A stretch of 64,000 bases of DNA. Origin: Balaenoptera acutorostrata (lineage: Eukaryota; Chordata; Mammalia; Artiodactyla; Balaenopteridae). The notes beneath the pieces were generated by a model that was given only the letters and a program-made list of their open reading frames with translations, made no database searches and was not told the origin of the DNA. The number at the start of each line of letters is the position of its first letter. Position 1 is the first letter of the stretch. Below, one piece after another: positions 1 to 12,039 of this stretch. Position numbers and translations under genes: made by a program. Location: the NCBI RefSeq assembly GCF_949987535.1, contig NC_080069.1, positions 45,807,269 through 45,871,268 of the forward strand. Direction: 5' to 3'.

Positions 1-1249
1 GGGAGGAAGGCAAGAAGAAAAAGAGAATGGAGCTTTGCATGAACCAGTAATGAAAGTATTTGATGCAGAAGAGACTATGATTAATTCCATTCTGCAATTC
101 CAGTGTACCAATAAAAGAAAGAGAGATGGGTTGAGGAAGGAATGAAGGAACGAAGGAAGAGAAATAGCCAGAATAAATAATATGAGATTGGCTGTCTAAC
201 TTTAAACATGAGTTTTACCTAAAACAATCTAATTACAAAATATATATTCAATCCAAAGCATCAAGCTCTAGGCTTGATGAAGTCCTTCCAGAACTGCATT
301 TCTTTAAAAATAGTTCCAAGTTCAATTTTCACCAAAGCTTCAGAATCTATTTGGTTTTTCCAAACAACTCCCATGACTGCTTTCATTTTCCCTTTCACAC
401 TAATCATATTTAATGCAAACAATGTCATATATATATATGTATGCATTTTCACTTAACTTTTAAAAAATTTTATGGTAAAATTGTCTACTCTTACTTGCTG
501 TGTAACTGAGATTTTTCTAAAAAAAAAAAATGACCCAGGCAAACTCTCACAGAATGTCTAGTGCATTATTCACATAAGAATTAACACAGACAAAATTACA
601 GGTTGTTTTTGTGTGTGTGTGGAAAAGACAAAGACAGGATATTTCATTTATTTCTTTTCACAACTGCTGTAATTTTAAATAAGTATACTCCCCTCCATTC
701 CCCAGGACTCATGCATTTTCTTTGTAAATAGCTTGGTTTACACAAGAAATCCAGAAATTATACATCCAGAAATGTTATTTTAGGCTTAAAAGGGCTTTTC
801 CTAGCATAATAATGACATATGTAAGAGTTATACTGGCCCAGGTTTCTCCCCTTTTAGGAACTGAGCTTCAGGATGAGACTATCAGGAAATCTCAGACTAA
901 CAAATTCAGAAGAAGTTGATTAATTGCCTGCATTGTTCAGGTGCTGACATAGAAATAAAATAAATGAAATTTGCTTAATTGAGTTTAAAATAGTAGTTTT
1001 GCTATGCTCTGAATAAACCCAACTTGCAAACAAGCATGAGTTACTTGAATTAGCAGACTCCTAAAAGAGCATATTCAGAAAGTAAGTACTGTATTGGGGC
1101 AAAATAGAAAGGATTTACTTATGGATAACTGTATAGTCCTAAATGTCTTAAATCTCGAGCTATTAATTTCTTAGAGAACTGGGTGTACTTCTGTAGATCG
1201 ACTTTATTTCCTCACACAGATGACACTGAAGAGAATTTATTGAGTCTTT
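1..1249. other. Single-copy-looking AT-rich DNA, no gene seen
   Basis: The first 170 bases are purine-rich (repeated gaagg/aagg runs) and a short GT run lies near 611-620. Two overlapping 60-63 codon frames on opposite strands (261-456) have no recognisable motif and look like chance frames. No splice-flanked exon, RNA gene or recognisable repeat is seen. Confidence 0.6.
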
Positions 1250-1465
1250 TTTTTGTGTAAATTTTTGAATTTTATTTTGTTTATTTTTTTATACAGCAGG
1301 TTCTTATTAGTTATCCATTTTAACTATTCTTTTTTGTGTGTAAATTTTTGAATTTTATTTTAATTATTTTTTTATACAGCAGGTTCTTATTAGTTATCCA
1401 TTTTATACATATTAGTGTATATATGTCAATCCCAATCTCCCAATTCATCACACCACCACCAACTC
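1250..1465 (-). mobile_element. L1 3'-end fragment, antisense, with internal duplication
   Basis: The plus strand reads as the reverse complement of a cetartiodactyl L1 3' end: a T-rich start, then atacagcaggttcttattag and ccaatctcccaattcatc. The first part is present twice (about 1250-1322 and 1333-1405, 83-bp offset), so this copy carries a local tandem duplication. It is a dead 5'-truncated copy. The right edge is uncertain because similarity fades after about 1465. Confidence 0.75.
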
Positions 1466-1789
1466 TTCTTTATCACTTGTTTGCCAATGGAATCTTCCAT
1501 GATTGTATAATTAGCATAATTTCTCATGTCACTCTTTATTAAAATATAATGTATACTCTGTAACTAATCCATTGTAATTTGTGGGGGCAAAGAGCTCAGT
1601 TAGAATTAAGATTCCTAGGTTCTACTGTCACCTGAATACCAGTCAGTTTGAGAACTTAAAAACTCTGTCTTTGTTGTTTCAGTTGCAAGAAATAAATATT
1701 ACTTAGCAGATGTATTTACCAATTTGGGATGCAATTTAGATTGTTTATGAACAAGAATAACAGGGATCAAATTTTGTTCTCAGAATATT
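1466..1789. other. AT-rich DNA with a possible weak MIR remnant
   Basis: Around 1590-1700 the order of words (ctaggttctactgtcacc, then gagaactt, then gtttcagttgc) loosely follows the centre of a sense MIR SINE, but it is too diverged to call. Nothing else is recognised. Confidence 0.35.
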
Positions 1790-2233
1790 TTTACAATTTT
1801 AAAAATTATCTAGAGCCCCAAGAGCTGTTGTTTATATGTGTTATGTCTATTGTTATTTACCATAGTCAAAATTAAAACTGGAAAACTAAAAGATATTTAT
1901 AATATTTTATTTTAAATAGCATGATAAACTTATATATTAAAACTTATATATTATCATAAATAACATTTTTATAACATATATTTTCAAAATAAGAAAATTA
2001 ATAAAAAGAGTGGTTGGCACCGTTTGGTATTTCTTCGATTTTCTTTATTATTTCTGCTTGTGCATTCAGTCTGTTGTGGTATGATAGATCATCTGGTCTT
2101 GGAAAATTTGTCTGAACAGTTGGGAAAGAATGAGAGTAAAATTAGAGAATATTGTCTTAGTACACTTACGAAAAATAAATCTAACCTCATTAACACCTTG
2201 AAAGGGATCCAAGCCACGGTTTGAGGACCACTG
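1790..2233. mobile_element. hAT-Charlie type DNA transposon remnant
   Basis: The order of segments matches a mammalian Charlie family: ccccaagagctgttgttta, then tatttaccatagtcaaaatt, an AT-rich centre, agagtggttggcacc, then ttctgcttgtgcattcagtctgttg, ending in tttgaggaccactg, which resembles the hAT terminal inverted repeat. The matching left terminus is not visible, so the left edge is approximate. A 66-codon frame (2024-2224) lies wholly inside and is a by-product of the repeat. The exact subfamily was not resolved. Confidence 0.65.
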
Positions 2234-3580
2234 GACTGTAATATCATCAAATAGAACTTGAAGACTAATAGACATGGAATATGCTACATGTTTTGTTTAT
2301 AATGAAGGAAAGGAAGTACTAAAATGAAGAAAACAGTAATAGAAAGAAAAACAAAACAAAACACATTCATTATTAATTTTATTTTACCAAATTCAAAACT
2401 CTCTGGATTAATGTCCCAACCCCTTTCTTGAACAGAGACCTAAAGATCTGTCTGTGAGCAAAGATTCAAGAAGGATCATCTTACAAAGGGTAGTTTTATG
2501 ACATTGGCTAAAAATTTTTTAATTAAATAGATCATTCGAAGACCAAAAAAATAGTGTCCAGTGACAAGGCCAAGTCTGAGATTCCAACTGGAAGCCAGTG
2601 ATAATTTCAACCAAAGAGGCCAAATGAAGATGTGAATCAAGGCAAGGGACATCAGGGCAGCTCCCAGAAGGACATCTATTTTGAGCAAGTGTGCATAAGA
2701 GCATTGCTAGGAGGCAAAGATCCTGGAAGATTTTCCAAAAGTGCTAGAACAGAGGGAAAAGCTCCTATGTGTTAGCACTTAAATAGATACATTTGTGAGA
2801 ATAGCAAAAGGAATTATTTAACAAAATGCTTTAGAAATTTCTAAAGAGTTATTTTCTTTTTATATTTTTGAAAGCAGGTGTTCTAATAATTACATTTGCC
2901 AACAACACCACTCCTTTACAAATAAAAACTGGAATGTCAACTGGTATGATAGTCTCAGTAAAAAGAAAATTCAGAGAAATGAAGAAAAATTTACCTTTTT
3001 ACACGTAATTATTAGCCAGAGGAAACTGTTTGCTCTGTTTTTACCCATCTGTTCCAACTTGATATAAAATTATTCATTAAACTCCAGGAGAGGATTATTG
3101 TGTTTTGATACCAGAAAGATTTGGCCTTTGCTAATTGTCGTTGGTATTCAGAAAAAGATTTTGATTAATTCTATTTGTCCACAGAACACCACAAAAACAA
3201 ATAGTGGGGTTTCTTCAGAAAACAGAATATGTCTAGGAGTATTTCAGAAGGGCTAGAGTCCACTTAAAGCATTAAAATGTTTCCATACAAATGGTCAGAT
3301 ATGCAACAATTTTCTTTGTTTATTCTACAATGGGAAATTCACTGGCACTAAAATATTACTGAGAACACCTATACTGGTTTGTGGGTACTTATTTAAGACC
3401 CTACTAGAGTTGTAATGAAGTTGGGAACAGGGATATATCCTAGGAAGATTAATTATCAAAAGTAAATAAAAGCTTTTATGGAGAATAAATGCTTAGTGTG
3501 TAGTTTTATTGGTTTAAGATCTAATTATAACAAACATACACCCGCTCTGACACCACCACTCTCTGATGCTTATAAGTTAA

Positions 3581-3582
<2 letters not shown>
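2234..3582. other. Single-copy-looking DNA, no gene seen
   Basis: Two overlapping minus-strand frames of 61-70 codons (2476-2704) lack any family signature. No repeat, exon or RNA gene is recognised. Confidence 0.55.
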
Positions 3583-3614
<32 letters not shown>

Positions 3615-3626
3615 TGTGTGTGTGTT
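3583..3626. repeat. (GT)n microsatellite, interrupted
   Basis: About 44 bp of GT dinucleotides broken once by tct near 3613. The run probably varies in length between individuals. Confidence 0.95.
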
Positions 3627-4206
3627 TAGGGCTAAGGAAGTGTTTGACTCTGGTGGATATATTCATGAAAAAGAATCAAGAACTTATCATCTGTGATGGG
3701 ATAGATCCCTAAGGTAACCTTATTTTAAAAGCATGGTTGAATTGTGTCGTTATATTTGAGGAAACCTTCAGTGAGCGTCTGCTTCTAAAACTAGGCTTTG
3801 AGAATGGGTAAAATTGGATCAGAAGGGTACATGGTCCAGGGTTGGGGTAGGGCTGGTGTGAGTATTGTGATATAGGCAAGAGAAATGGTATAGGTAAAAG
3901 CAGTGTGGAGAAAATGAGCACGCCCCATGAGAAAGATAATAATAAAAAGAAGTGTTATTTGAATAACATAAAAGAATTCATATTTGTGTGTTGCTGAGGA
4001 GTATGGAGCAAGAAATAAGCTTGGATTAGCAAACAAGGGCCTAGATATAGAAATGTGTAAATGGCCATGCTGAGGAATGCAAGCTTAAACATGATAGATT
4101 TCTGTTCAGGACAATAGCATGCAGAAAGTAGTATGTTGAGAAGATATTTATTGCTGGATGTGTTCCTGGAGTCCAGAAGAAATTAAAAACAAGAAATCAA
4201 TTATTT
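3627..4206. other. Single-copy-looking DNA, no gene seen
   Basis: Minus-strand frames of 70 and 81 codons (3709-4036) overlap each other in different frames and show no domain. No repeat is recognised. Confidence 0.5.
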
Positions 4207-4225
4207 AGATCAGTTGTCTTTTTAA
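4207..4225. repeat. Target-site duplication, left copy, of the SINE at 4226
   Basis: The sequence agatcagttgtctttttaa recurs at 4413-4430 with one T fewer, directly flanking the SINE. This fixes both ends of the insertion. Confidence 0.9.
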
Positions 4226-4412
4226 GATTTTTTTTTTTGATGTGAACCATTTTTAAAATCTTTATTGAATTTGTTACAATATTGCTTCTGCGTTATGGTT
4301 TGGTGTTTTGGCCCGAAGGCATGTGGGATCTTAGCTCCCCAGTGAGGGATCGAACCTGCACCCCCTGCATTGGAAGGTGAAGTCTTAACCACTGGACTGC
4401 CAGAGAAGTCCC
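4226..4412 (-). mobile_element. CHR-1-like tRNA-derived SINE, antisense
   Basis: Read on the minus strand this is a short CHR-type SINE of about 187 bp. It starts gggacttctctggcagtcc, has a B-box-like ggttcgatccctc, then ggccaaaacaccaaacc and caataaagattttaaaaat before a short A/T-rich tail. An 18-19 bp TSD brackets it, so the copy is complete. This subtype is shorter than, and distinct in its 3' half from, the five other CHR SINEs in the window. It depends on L1 enzymes for movement and has no coding capacity. Confidence 0.9.
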
Positions 4413-4430
4413 AGATCAGTTGTCTTTTAA

Positions 4431-5021
4431 ACTAAGTTACATTCCCAGAAGGTACATATTTCAATTCATTAGCATGCAGATAGAACTTTATTTATTTTTT
4501 TAACTCTCATACGGTTAATAATTACCTTTTTTGGGAATGTGTTACATATTATTTAATTAGTACATGTTTATATTTTATAAATAAATATGCATATACAAAA
4601 TGGTTGATCAATTAAGTATTCAACAATAGTGGTGTGGATTTCTAAGTTTGTATGTGACATTTAGGTGAAGCCAGGGTAATGTGATAGAATTGATATTGAA
4701 TTAGGGAGCCCGAAAATCAGATCAGGAGCTTGGAAAGGCCAACATTCACAAATATCATAAAAGAAAGTCCAAAGGAATTTAGTGGCATATTGGAAATGGA
4801 TAAAGAGGGTGACATAGTGAAAGCTAATGCTAAGATTTTATGCCTGGAGAACTAAGACCATGACGCAAAATGTACCAAAATTGAGAATTTTGAGGGTAAT
4901 CTCTGACTTTAAATGGTCAGTTTGATTTGCAATGGTTTTTATCCCCTATTTATTGTCAGATGTGTGCAAAAAACCCTACCTTTCTGTTTTGTTTCATATT
5001 AAATTTAAAAAAAGATATTAT
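4431..5021. other. Single-copy-looking AT-rich DNA, no gene seen
   Basis: No open frame above 60 codons and no recognised repeat. The stretch begins right after the SINE's right TSD copy (4413-4430). Confidence 0.5.
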
Positions 5022-5090
5022 TTGAGCACCTATTATGTGCTGAATGGTGCTGAGGCTACAGAAAAGGAGAAAGGTATCTCTGAATAATAA
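5022..5090 (-). mobile_element. L2 3'-end fragment, antisense
   Basis: The plus strand gives tttgagcacctattatgtgc and then ggtgctgaggctacag. This is the reverse complement of the L2 3' terminus (tacaaag..cctagcac..gcacatagtaggtgctcaa). It is short and old. Confidence 0.7.
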
Positions 5091-5748
5091 GATACTCCCA
5101 ATATTGGGTGAATACACACATAAAATGTGTGTATTTGCTACATGACCTGGTTAATGTCATATGAGATTCCTATATAAACTGTTATATGAATGCAGATGTT
5201 AGAGCTATTGATTCTGGCTGAGGATATCAGAAAAAAGAAGGCATTTGTACATGGAATTCAAATTTTTCATATATTTGTCATTTGAATATTTACTACTTCA
5301 GACAAAATGATGAAAAAGAATAATCGCCAAGAATAATCAAGGAAATAGAATATTGTTTTCTATATTTACTAACACTAAATATCAAACTGTTTATTCTTCC
5401 TGTCATAGCAGTGGGTTGTGATCTTGGAAATGATAGGTACTTTTAAAAAACAAGTGGTATTATAGAGCTACATGATCCTATATGTACTTAAGCATAGTCA
5501 ACTAATTAGATAACATTAACAAGCCCAGTTTAAAGATATATGGAAAATAAACTATCTGTAACCTTCAAAGGCAAGTCATAACATTTTATTAGCGATTCAC
5601 AATATATTTATAGCTGTTACTAGTAGCACTATAATGCCAAACATTACGAAGAAACAATTCTTGTCATCTTTACAACACAATTACCATCTTCATATGTCAC
5701 TTACAGACTTAAATAAGAAATTTAGCTCCTAAGTTTCTCTCTTGCATG
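5091..5748. other. AT-rich DNA with a possible antisense MIR remnant
   Basis: From about 5580 to 5735 the text (tcttgtcatctttacaacac, then cttacagacttaaataag) loosely follows an antisense MIR. It is too diverged for a firm call. Confidence 0.35.
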
Positions 5749-5862
5749 CTCTGTGTGTATATATACAGTGCATATATCTATATATGTATATATATATTTA
5801 TACATACAGAGTATATATATATATATATATATACATATATGTATATATAAAGACATACACAT
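5749..5862. repeat. TA/TATG-rich simple repeat tract
   Basis: A mixture of tatata, tatg and cata units, including a pure (TA)11 run at 5812-5833. A 63-codon frame across it encodes only alternating Tyr/Ile and is not a gene. Confidence 0.9.
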
Positions 5863-6204
5863 ACAGTACCCAAGACAGAAACTTAATAGCTAAATCTCTT
5901 TTATCTATATTTCTATATTTGAAAAAAGTCTGAAGCTTGTAAAGGGAGTCATTTAATGAAGTTTTCCATTATTCATATCAGAATTTATTTGATTTGCATT
6001 TTACTTGGAATGTATTCTAATACACCAGTTTTTGTAAATTTAGGGCAAATATGATGTTTAATGAAGTAATGATAGTTTAAATAGTAATAGAGATAACATC
6101 ATCCCTCCTTCACTTGTTATCTTTTCAGGTGTTAAAGTTGGAATAAAGTATAAACATTTCAATTTTCAAATACATTCTTCTAAATCAGTGGATGATATTT
6201 TTGA
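5863..6204. other. Single-copy-looking DNA, no gene seen
   Basis: AT-rich with no frame or repeat of note. The final bases (6186-6200) may be the left TSD of the L1 that follows. Confidence 0.45.
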
Positions 6205-6495
6205 GTCTAATTTTTTTCTTTTTTTAAATTTATTTTTGTGAACTTTTTTTAAATTTCAGGTAATTTTAATTTTTTCTTTTATACAATTTTTAAAGGTTAC
6301 TTTCCACTTACAGTTATTGAAAAATGTTGGCTCTATTCCCCGTGTTGTACAATACATCCTTGAGCCTATCTTACAGCCAGTAGTTTGTACCTCCTAGTCC
6401 CCCAGCCCTGTATTGCGTTTCCCCCCTCCTGACTGGTAACCACTAGTTTGTTCTCTATATCTGTGAGTCTGCTTCTTTTTTATTATATTCACTAG
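6205..6495 (-). mobile_element. L1 3'-UTR fragment, antisense (L1MA-like)
   Basis: A T-rich start is followed by ccgtgttgtacaatacatcc, gtagtttgtacctcctag, and then ggtaaccactagtttgttc and atctgtgagtctgcttc. This is the reverse complement of a mammalian L1 3' UTR. cagtggatgatattt (6186-6200) and cagtggatgacattt (6496-6510) flank it with one mismatch and are a probable TSD, although about 10 bases separate the left copy from the T tract. Confidence 0.75.
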
Positions 6496-6512
6496 CAGTG
6501 GATGACATTTTA

Positions 6513-9500
6513 ACATGTTAAAATCAGGAAGTTAAATTATATGGATGTGCATGATAATACAAGTCTTTATGCAATTTTTAAGAGTTGTGCAACAATTCAA
6601 ATATTATCCATAAATCATTTTTCTATCACATGAGATAAATTTTTCTTCCTTTATATGTGCAGCTAAACACACATCAACTTTGTGGGTTTTTTTTTTTTTT
6701 GTTTAGTCACATATCACTGGAGATCAAAATGAAGTTTCCAGTTTTTGCCTGCATCTTTCTGACATTTGGCTCTTTAACATCTGAATGCTTCTAATTTTTA
6801 ACTTAAAACTCAATCTTAAATTGGAGATACAAAAGCAGGAGTAATAAGCAATAGACTAAGCTATTTGGTATGCCTCTAGAAATAGAGGTTTGAAGATAAT
6901 TATCCTGAGAGGTGGAAAAGTCAAAAGTATAAGTAGACTCAAGAAGGACTGAGATACATTTGAAAGGGAAAGATTAATAATGAGTTATCAATACATATTC
7001 AAGGCTTTATCCACAGTCATCAAGGATATTATCATGTGAGGCATAACAAAGTGTGTAATATAAATTTGTTCTGATGAACTGCTAGCTATTTGCTGAAGAG
7101 TAAGTTGAAGGGAATTATGAGACAGATTGTGAGTGCAATAGGAATGGGTCCAAGATTAATAAAAATGTCTTCCATGGATGGATGTTGGCTAGTAGTACTG
7201 TGGATGCCAGTTTTTGCCACTGCAGATATAATGGGTATCTATTAACTTGGCTGTTCAGCACTCAAACACTCTTCCCCTGGTAAACAGTATGCAAATTCTT
7301 TTGTGGCTACCAACTCATCCTTCAATTTTAATTCATGAATTTGAAGTAGAGTTGCCTCCAGTTCCAAACTCCAGGAATAGACAAGGACCATGGACTTGAT
7401 AAGACAAACAAAAAATTATTTCCTCTGGCACTAGAAATTGGATTCAGTAATGAGCATTTGACTTACTTGATGACAGTAAAATCTACTTAGATTTTGGCTG
7501 GGTCTTTTAAAAGACAGGCTTATTGTGTTTTTGGCTAAAGTGAACTTGTTAAAATGTGAGCCTGTCACTGTAAAAAATGATCCATAGAATCCTAGAATAA
7601 AGCCAAGTGGTAAGAGGAGTGAAAAATGGAACAAAACTAATTCCTAATTATATAAATTAGAATAAGCTAAACATGAATTTAAATACCCTTATAAATCTCC
7701 GTTATTTGAATACACAAATTTAATTTGACATAGGTCAGTTTGGGTTAAATTTTCCATCATTTGCAAATCAGAGTCTTAATATAACTGACATGTCTCATCT
7801 GTTTGATCACAACCAGTGTCAGTACCAGTATGTGTGTTTGTTACATACTTAATAGCTGTTGCTTTAACAGTAGCCTGTGTGTGTCCAGACCATGGCAAAG
7901 TTTCATAGGTGTATGTATTCTTAATGCCACAAACATTCTTTTTGTGTTAGGGTGTGAAGCTAGTTAGGGGAAAGATACACAAGACAGCACACTAATGCTC
8001 AAAGAGGAAACTACTGTCAGTAAGTGACTGGGCCAAGTGCATTGCCTAAGAAGTTGTCTGGTTTTGCTTCCTTCCAATACCACCATGTTCTCAAAGTGTT
8101 GCCATTCAAGATGTATATATTCTGGAAGGTTAGCTGTTAGTAATCCCTCTCCTCCTAGCAGGAAATAAGTTAATAGCCAACAGAGAGGCAGCTGAAATGG
8201 GTACTGAAATGGTGGTGGGGGTGAAGGGATACAAATACGTGATTTGTCTTTGCAGGAGGGTGAGGACAGAAGTTTGTGCGGACAGAATGTGGAATGATGT
8301 TCACAATCAACTGCCTAGTTCATAGGTTGCTAGAGCTCTGTCATGTTATATTTTCACTTCTGTGAATGATGATAATCATGTCTTAGATTTCCAGTCCTTG
8401 ATTTGTACCACAATATGCAATTAGTATATATTAGCATAGTGGAGTGCAGGAGTATCTACTGTTACTGAGGAGTAACTATCATTATTGAGACATTTTATCT
8501 GTACACACACGCACGTGTATGTGTGAAATTTCTGCTGTGGATTTACAAGGGAAAAATGAATGCATATCCTTTTCGCCCTAATGATTTTTATTCTTCATAC
8601 TTTTCAACACCACGGGATATAATAAGTATCTGTGTGTCTGGGTGTGTGAATGTGTGGGTTTCAAAAAGATTGAGGAGAATTTGCCAAGTTGGGGGTGGGA
8701 GAGGTTGGCGGAGGACACCAGCTGGAGAAAATATTTAGACATTTGAAGTTTGAGGTCCATCAAAGGGAGTAAGATTAGATTGCCTGAAATCTAGGAAAGC
8801 ATAGATCTTATGTGTTTGAGATTACGGAGGTGTGTATGAGTGTATCGTCGGAAGGAAGTGAATTTGGGTGTTGGATAGATTCTTTGGAGATGCACAAGGT
8901 AGACCAAAGGTTGAAGTTTCTATTAATGGTAATACCTGAACCCTACTCACACACTGTGCCCAGGAGGAGACAGGTTTTTGAATGCGGATGGCTGTGTGCA
9001 CGTCTGTAAAAACTTGTTACTATTACTTATGTCTTTGGAGTGGAGGTGAAACTAAGTCAAAAGTATGACTAAATACCCAGGTAACTTAAGTAAGGGAAAA
9101 ATAACCAAAGTCACTATTTAGCAAATTCTGTTCCATACACTGCTATCTGAATGTACATGAGTGCTCCCACCCAGAAGAACACAGAACTCTCACTGCATGT
9201 CTACAGGCTATTTTTGTCTATGATCCTTTTTTTTTTTTTCTAAAAGAAATTCTTGAAGAAAAGAATAAAAGAGATAAGTTCTCAGGAAAAAGAAAACCAC
9301 CATTACCACACACTTAATAATTCCACATAAAGGGGTATAAAAAACACTTTCCATGGAGACTGGGGAGTTGAGCCAGATTATATGCATCTCCCCTCCCATT
9401 TCTTATTTCCACAAGCAGAGTAGCAGTAAATAGAAATATGTCTCCTATTGAAAATTCAGTCTTTGATCTGTGGTACCGCATTTTCTATGTCACCTAGGGA

Positions 9501-10740
9501 TATACATATTTTTAAATTCAGATTTCCAGGTTTCATTTCTATGATTTTAATTTAGAAAACACAGTTGGGTGTTTGGGACATGGGTGGACAGACAGGTAGA
9601 CTTAGAAACTACTGACTTAATACACAGAATTCTGGGGAAAAGAAGCATAAAAGAGTAGACTGTGCTAATTAATAGGCCAATTGGAGATGAAGGAGAGAAC
9701 AAGGACACCTATTAGAAGGAGTCAAAAAAGATAAAAGGAAACTGATTTTTTTTTTTTTTTATGGTAGAATTGCGCACAGGTTTTAAAATTTGGTTGTTTT
9801 TAGAAAAAAACATGGTTCCTTACTTTGGATGATATTTCAATCTATCAACATGCCTACAAATGATGTTTTGAAATTCAGCACTCAGTTTTCACTTTTCCAA
9901 GTTTTATTAATTCCAGTTTACAAACTTACAATAGGCAAAAGAATGATCGGATTAATTTTTGATGTGTCTACAGAAACACTACATTAGAGTTTTGAATCCA
10001 TTCCATTTCTGATATTTTACATCACAGTTACAAAGGACCATAATTTTAATTTGTGTGTTTCTGAGAGTATCACGGAGCCTGTTTTTGTTTGTTTTGTTTG
10101 TTTATTCAATTTAGAATCTATAGGTCTGTAGGTTCTGCTTTGAATAATACCGAAACTACTGCTCACAGGACTATCCGATTTCACTTAATTGTTTCTTTAC
10201 TTAGTAGTCAACTCACAAGTTTGGTTCAACTGAACTGGGAGAATAATGAACATTCTTCTATTGATTCATTATTCTGGTAAACCTATCACAAAAGACAAAG
10301 ATTAAAAGCCCTATACTATATGAGGCTGATGAAACATAGCTTTCTCTGCTACTTTGTAATAGTTACTTCCTTCTAGCTTCTGTAAAATAATGAATGTATT
10401 TTCTTTCCATGAACATCTCTGCATTTATTAAAAGAAAAAAATTAAGTCTATCATGCATTCATAAAATCTCAGATGCAAACTCTGTATCTCTAAATGAAGC
10501 CATAGGTATAATAAAACTGCAACCATTTTTTGAAACTAAGTTTTGTGTCATATATATTTCTTTTTTGTTCCACATTGAGGTTTTTCATCAGCTGATTAAA
10601 GGATGAAAATGAGATTAAAACCATGTATTCATGCCCACTTAGCATTTTACAGTTGAGAGACACTTTCATAGAAATAGATGTTTAAAAGTAAATAACGGCA
10701 TAACCCATCCCCAGCTACAAAATCAAGTTAAATTAATGTA
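6513..10740. other. 4.2 kb of single-copy-looking DNA, no gene seen
   Basis: Contains T tracts at 6687-6700, 9227-9239 and 9746-9760, a GT-rich patch near 8500-8660, and seven scattered frames of 61-71 codons on both strands with no family signature. A possible very weak antisense MIR lies near 7985-8060 (gaggaaact, aagtgactgggccaag). No exon with convincing splice sites was seen. Confidence 0.5.
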
Positions 10741-10966
10741 GCCTATTGCTAAATAGTTAAAAATTACAGGACAACTCAAACAAGAGTTTGAGTCTCCAGG
10801 GCCAGGCAATCAAGGGGTGACTCCTTGAGCAGCCTTGAACACTGGGGCATCAAACATAAAAAAAGGGGGCACCAGGCCTGTGTAAAAGCTCCCCTCCAGG
10901 AGATACTGATGCTGTGTAGTGAGGCAGAAAGAAGGCACAAGGATGACACCCACCGGGAAAAAGAGA

Positions 10967-11005
10967 AAAACAAAACAAAACAAAACAAAACAAAACAAAC
11001 AAAAC
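10967..11005. repeat. (AAAAC)n simple repeat
   Basis: Six to seven caaaa units with minor irregularity at the right end. Its mirror on the other strand gives a spurious Phe/Cys/Leu-rich frame. Confidence 0.9.
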
Positions 11006-11291
11006 CCAAACACTTGGAGTTAAAAAAAATTTAAAAGATGGTTCCCGCAGGCTGGTGCAAGGCAGAGGGAAAGCACAAAGACAGTGGCCCCAGCCCCCAG
11101 GCTTCTAAATATGTGCCAAACCTGATGCCTGCCCCTCAGGCCAAAGCTTCAAGACCAGCAAATGAACCTCCTTCATGTAAAGTGTGGGCACCTCTGTATC
11201 TGCTGCCTCTGTGCTGAGCCCTGGGATGGGTGAGTCCATGCTTGAGCCCCTTAAGAGCTGGTTCTCGGGTTCCATAAAGCTTATGGGTCTG

Positions 11292-11615
11292 GGACTTCCC
11301 TGGTGGCGCAGTGGTTAAGAATCCGCCTGTCAATGCAGGGGACACGGGTTCGATCACTGGCCTGGGGAGATCCCACATGCTGGGGAGTAACTAAACTCGT
11401 GAGCCACAACTACTGAGCCCGTGTGCCACAATTACTGAAGCCCCTGCACCTAGAACCTGTGCTGCGCAACAATAGAAGCCACCGCAATGAGAAGCCCACA
11501 CACCACAAGGAAGAGTAGCCCCCGCTCGCTGCAACTAGAGAAAGCCCGTGCACAGCAACGAAGACCTAACGCAGCCAAAAATGAGTAAACAAATTCATAA
11601 AAAAAAAAAAAAAAA
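11292..11615 (+). mobile_element. CHR-type tRNA-derived SINE, long subtype, full length
   Basis: Begins ggacttccctggtggcgcag (A-box region), has B-box-like gggttcgatcactgg, the doubled ccacaactactga/ccacaattactga segment typical of the long subtype, gcagccaaaaatgag, and a tail of about 20 A. The TSD aaagcttatgggtctg occurs at 11276-11291 and 11616-11631, exact over 16 bp, so the ends are certain and the insertion looks relatively recent. An 80-codon minus-strand frame across its head is a by-product. Confidence 0.95.
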
Positions 11616-12039
11616 AAAGCTTATGGGTCTGATGTGTGCCAGCTCTGTTGGTTTTCAAACCTAGATGTTTTCAGGGCTCATCTCTCAGGTTCAGGTCTTA
11701 AAAGTTGGAGTGCCCAATGTGGGGCTCATATGCTTCCCTCCTTGGGGAGGAGCTCTGGATTTTGAGTTTCCTCCCAATTGTGGGTCACTACACGAGGGGT
11801 GGGGTTAATGACAAGACTGTGTCCCAGCCTCTCCTACCTACTTTGATGTGGGCTTCTCTCCACCTGATGTATTGCAGTCACTCAGCCGGTTTTTCAGAGG
11901 AAGTCGGTCTGGTCCACATGTAGCTGCAGATTCAGTGTGTATGTAGGAGGAGGTGAATTCAGGATCCTCCCAGTTTGCTATTGGGAACTGGACCTCCCCT
12001 TATAAATTCTTAAGCCCTGCCAACCACTAATTTATTCTT

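Larger units (their letters stand above)
10741..12010 (+). mobile_element. GC-richer retroelement-like block, class unresolved, hosting a SINE
   Basis: GC content is clearly higher than on either side. The parts from gctggtgcaaggcagaggg (11051) to gagctggttctcgggttcc, and after the SINE from ccagctctgttggttttc to ggaggaggtgaattcagg, follow in the same order a dispersed text I recall from other placental genomes, probably an L1 5' region or an LTR. I cannot name the family. A CHR SINE inserted at 11292-11615. The first part (10741-11050) is less certain to belong. Frames of 67-80 codons here overlap one another and are not genes. Confidence 0.45.

Noticed and set aside
1926..1952. Doubled aaacttatatatt
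   Set aside because: A 13-base AT-rich duplication inside the hAT relic is easily explained by slippage.
5742..5933. Open frame rich in Tyr/Ile
   Set aside because: It is the translation of a TA/TATG simple repeat.
11292..11370. tRNA-like A and B boxes (also in the other CHR SINEs)
   Set aside because: They are the promoter of a tRNA-derived SINE. No cloverleaf with a proper acceptor stem or anticodon arm is present.
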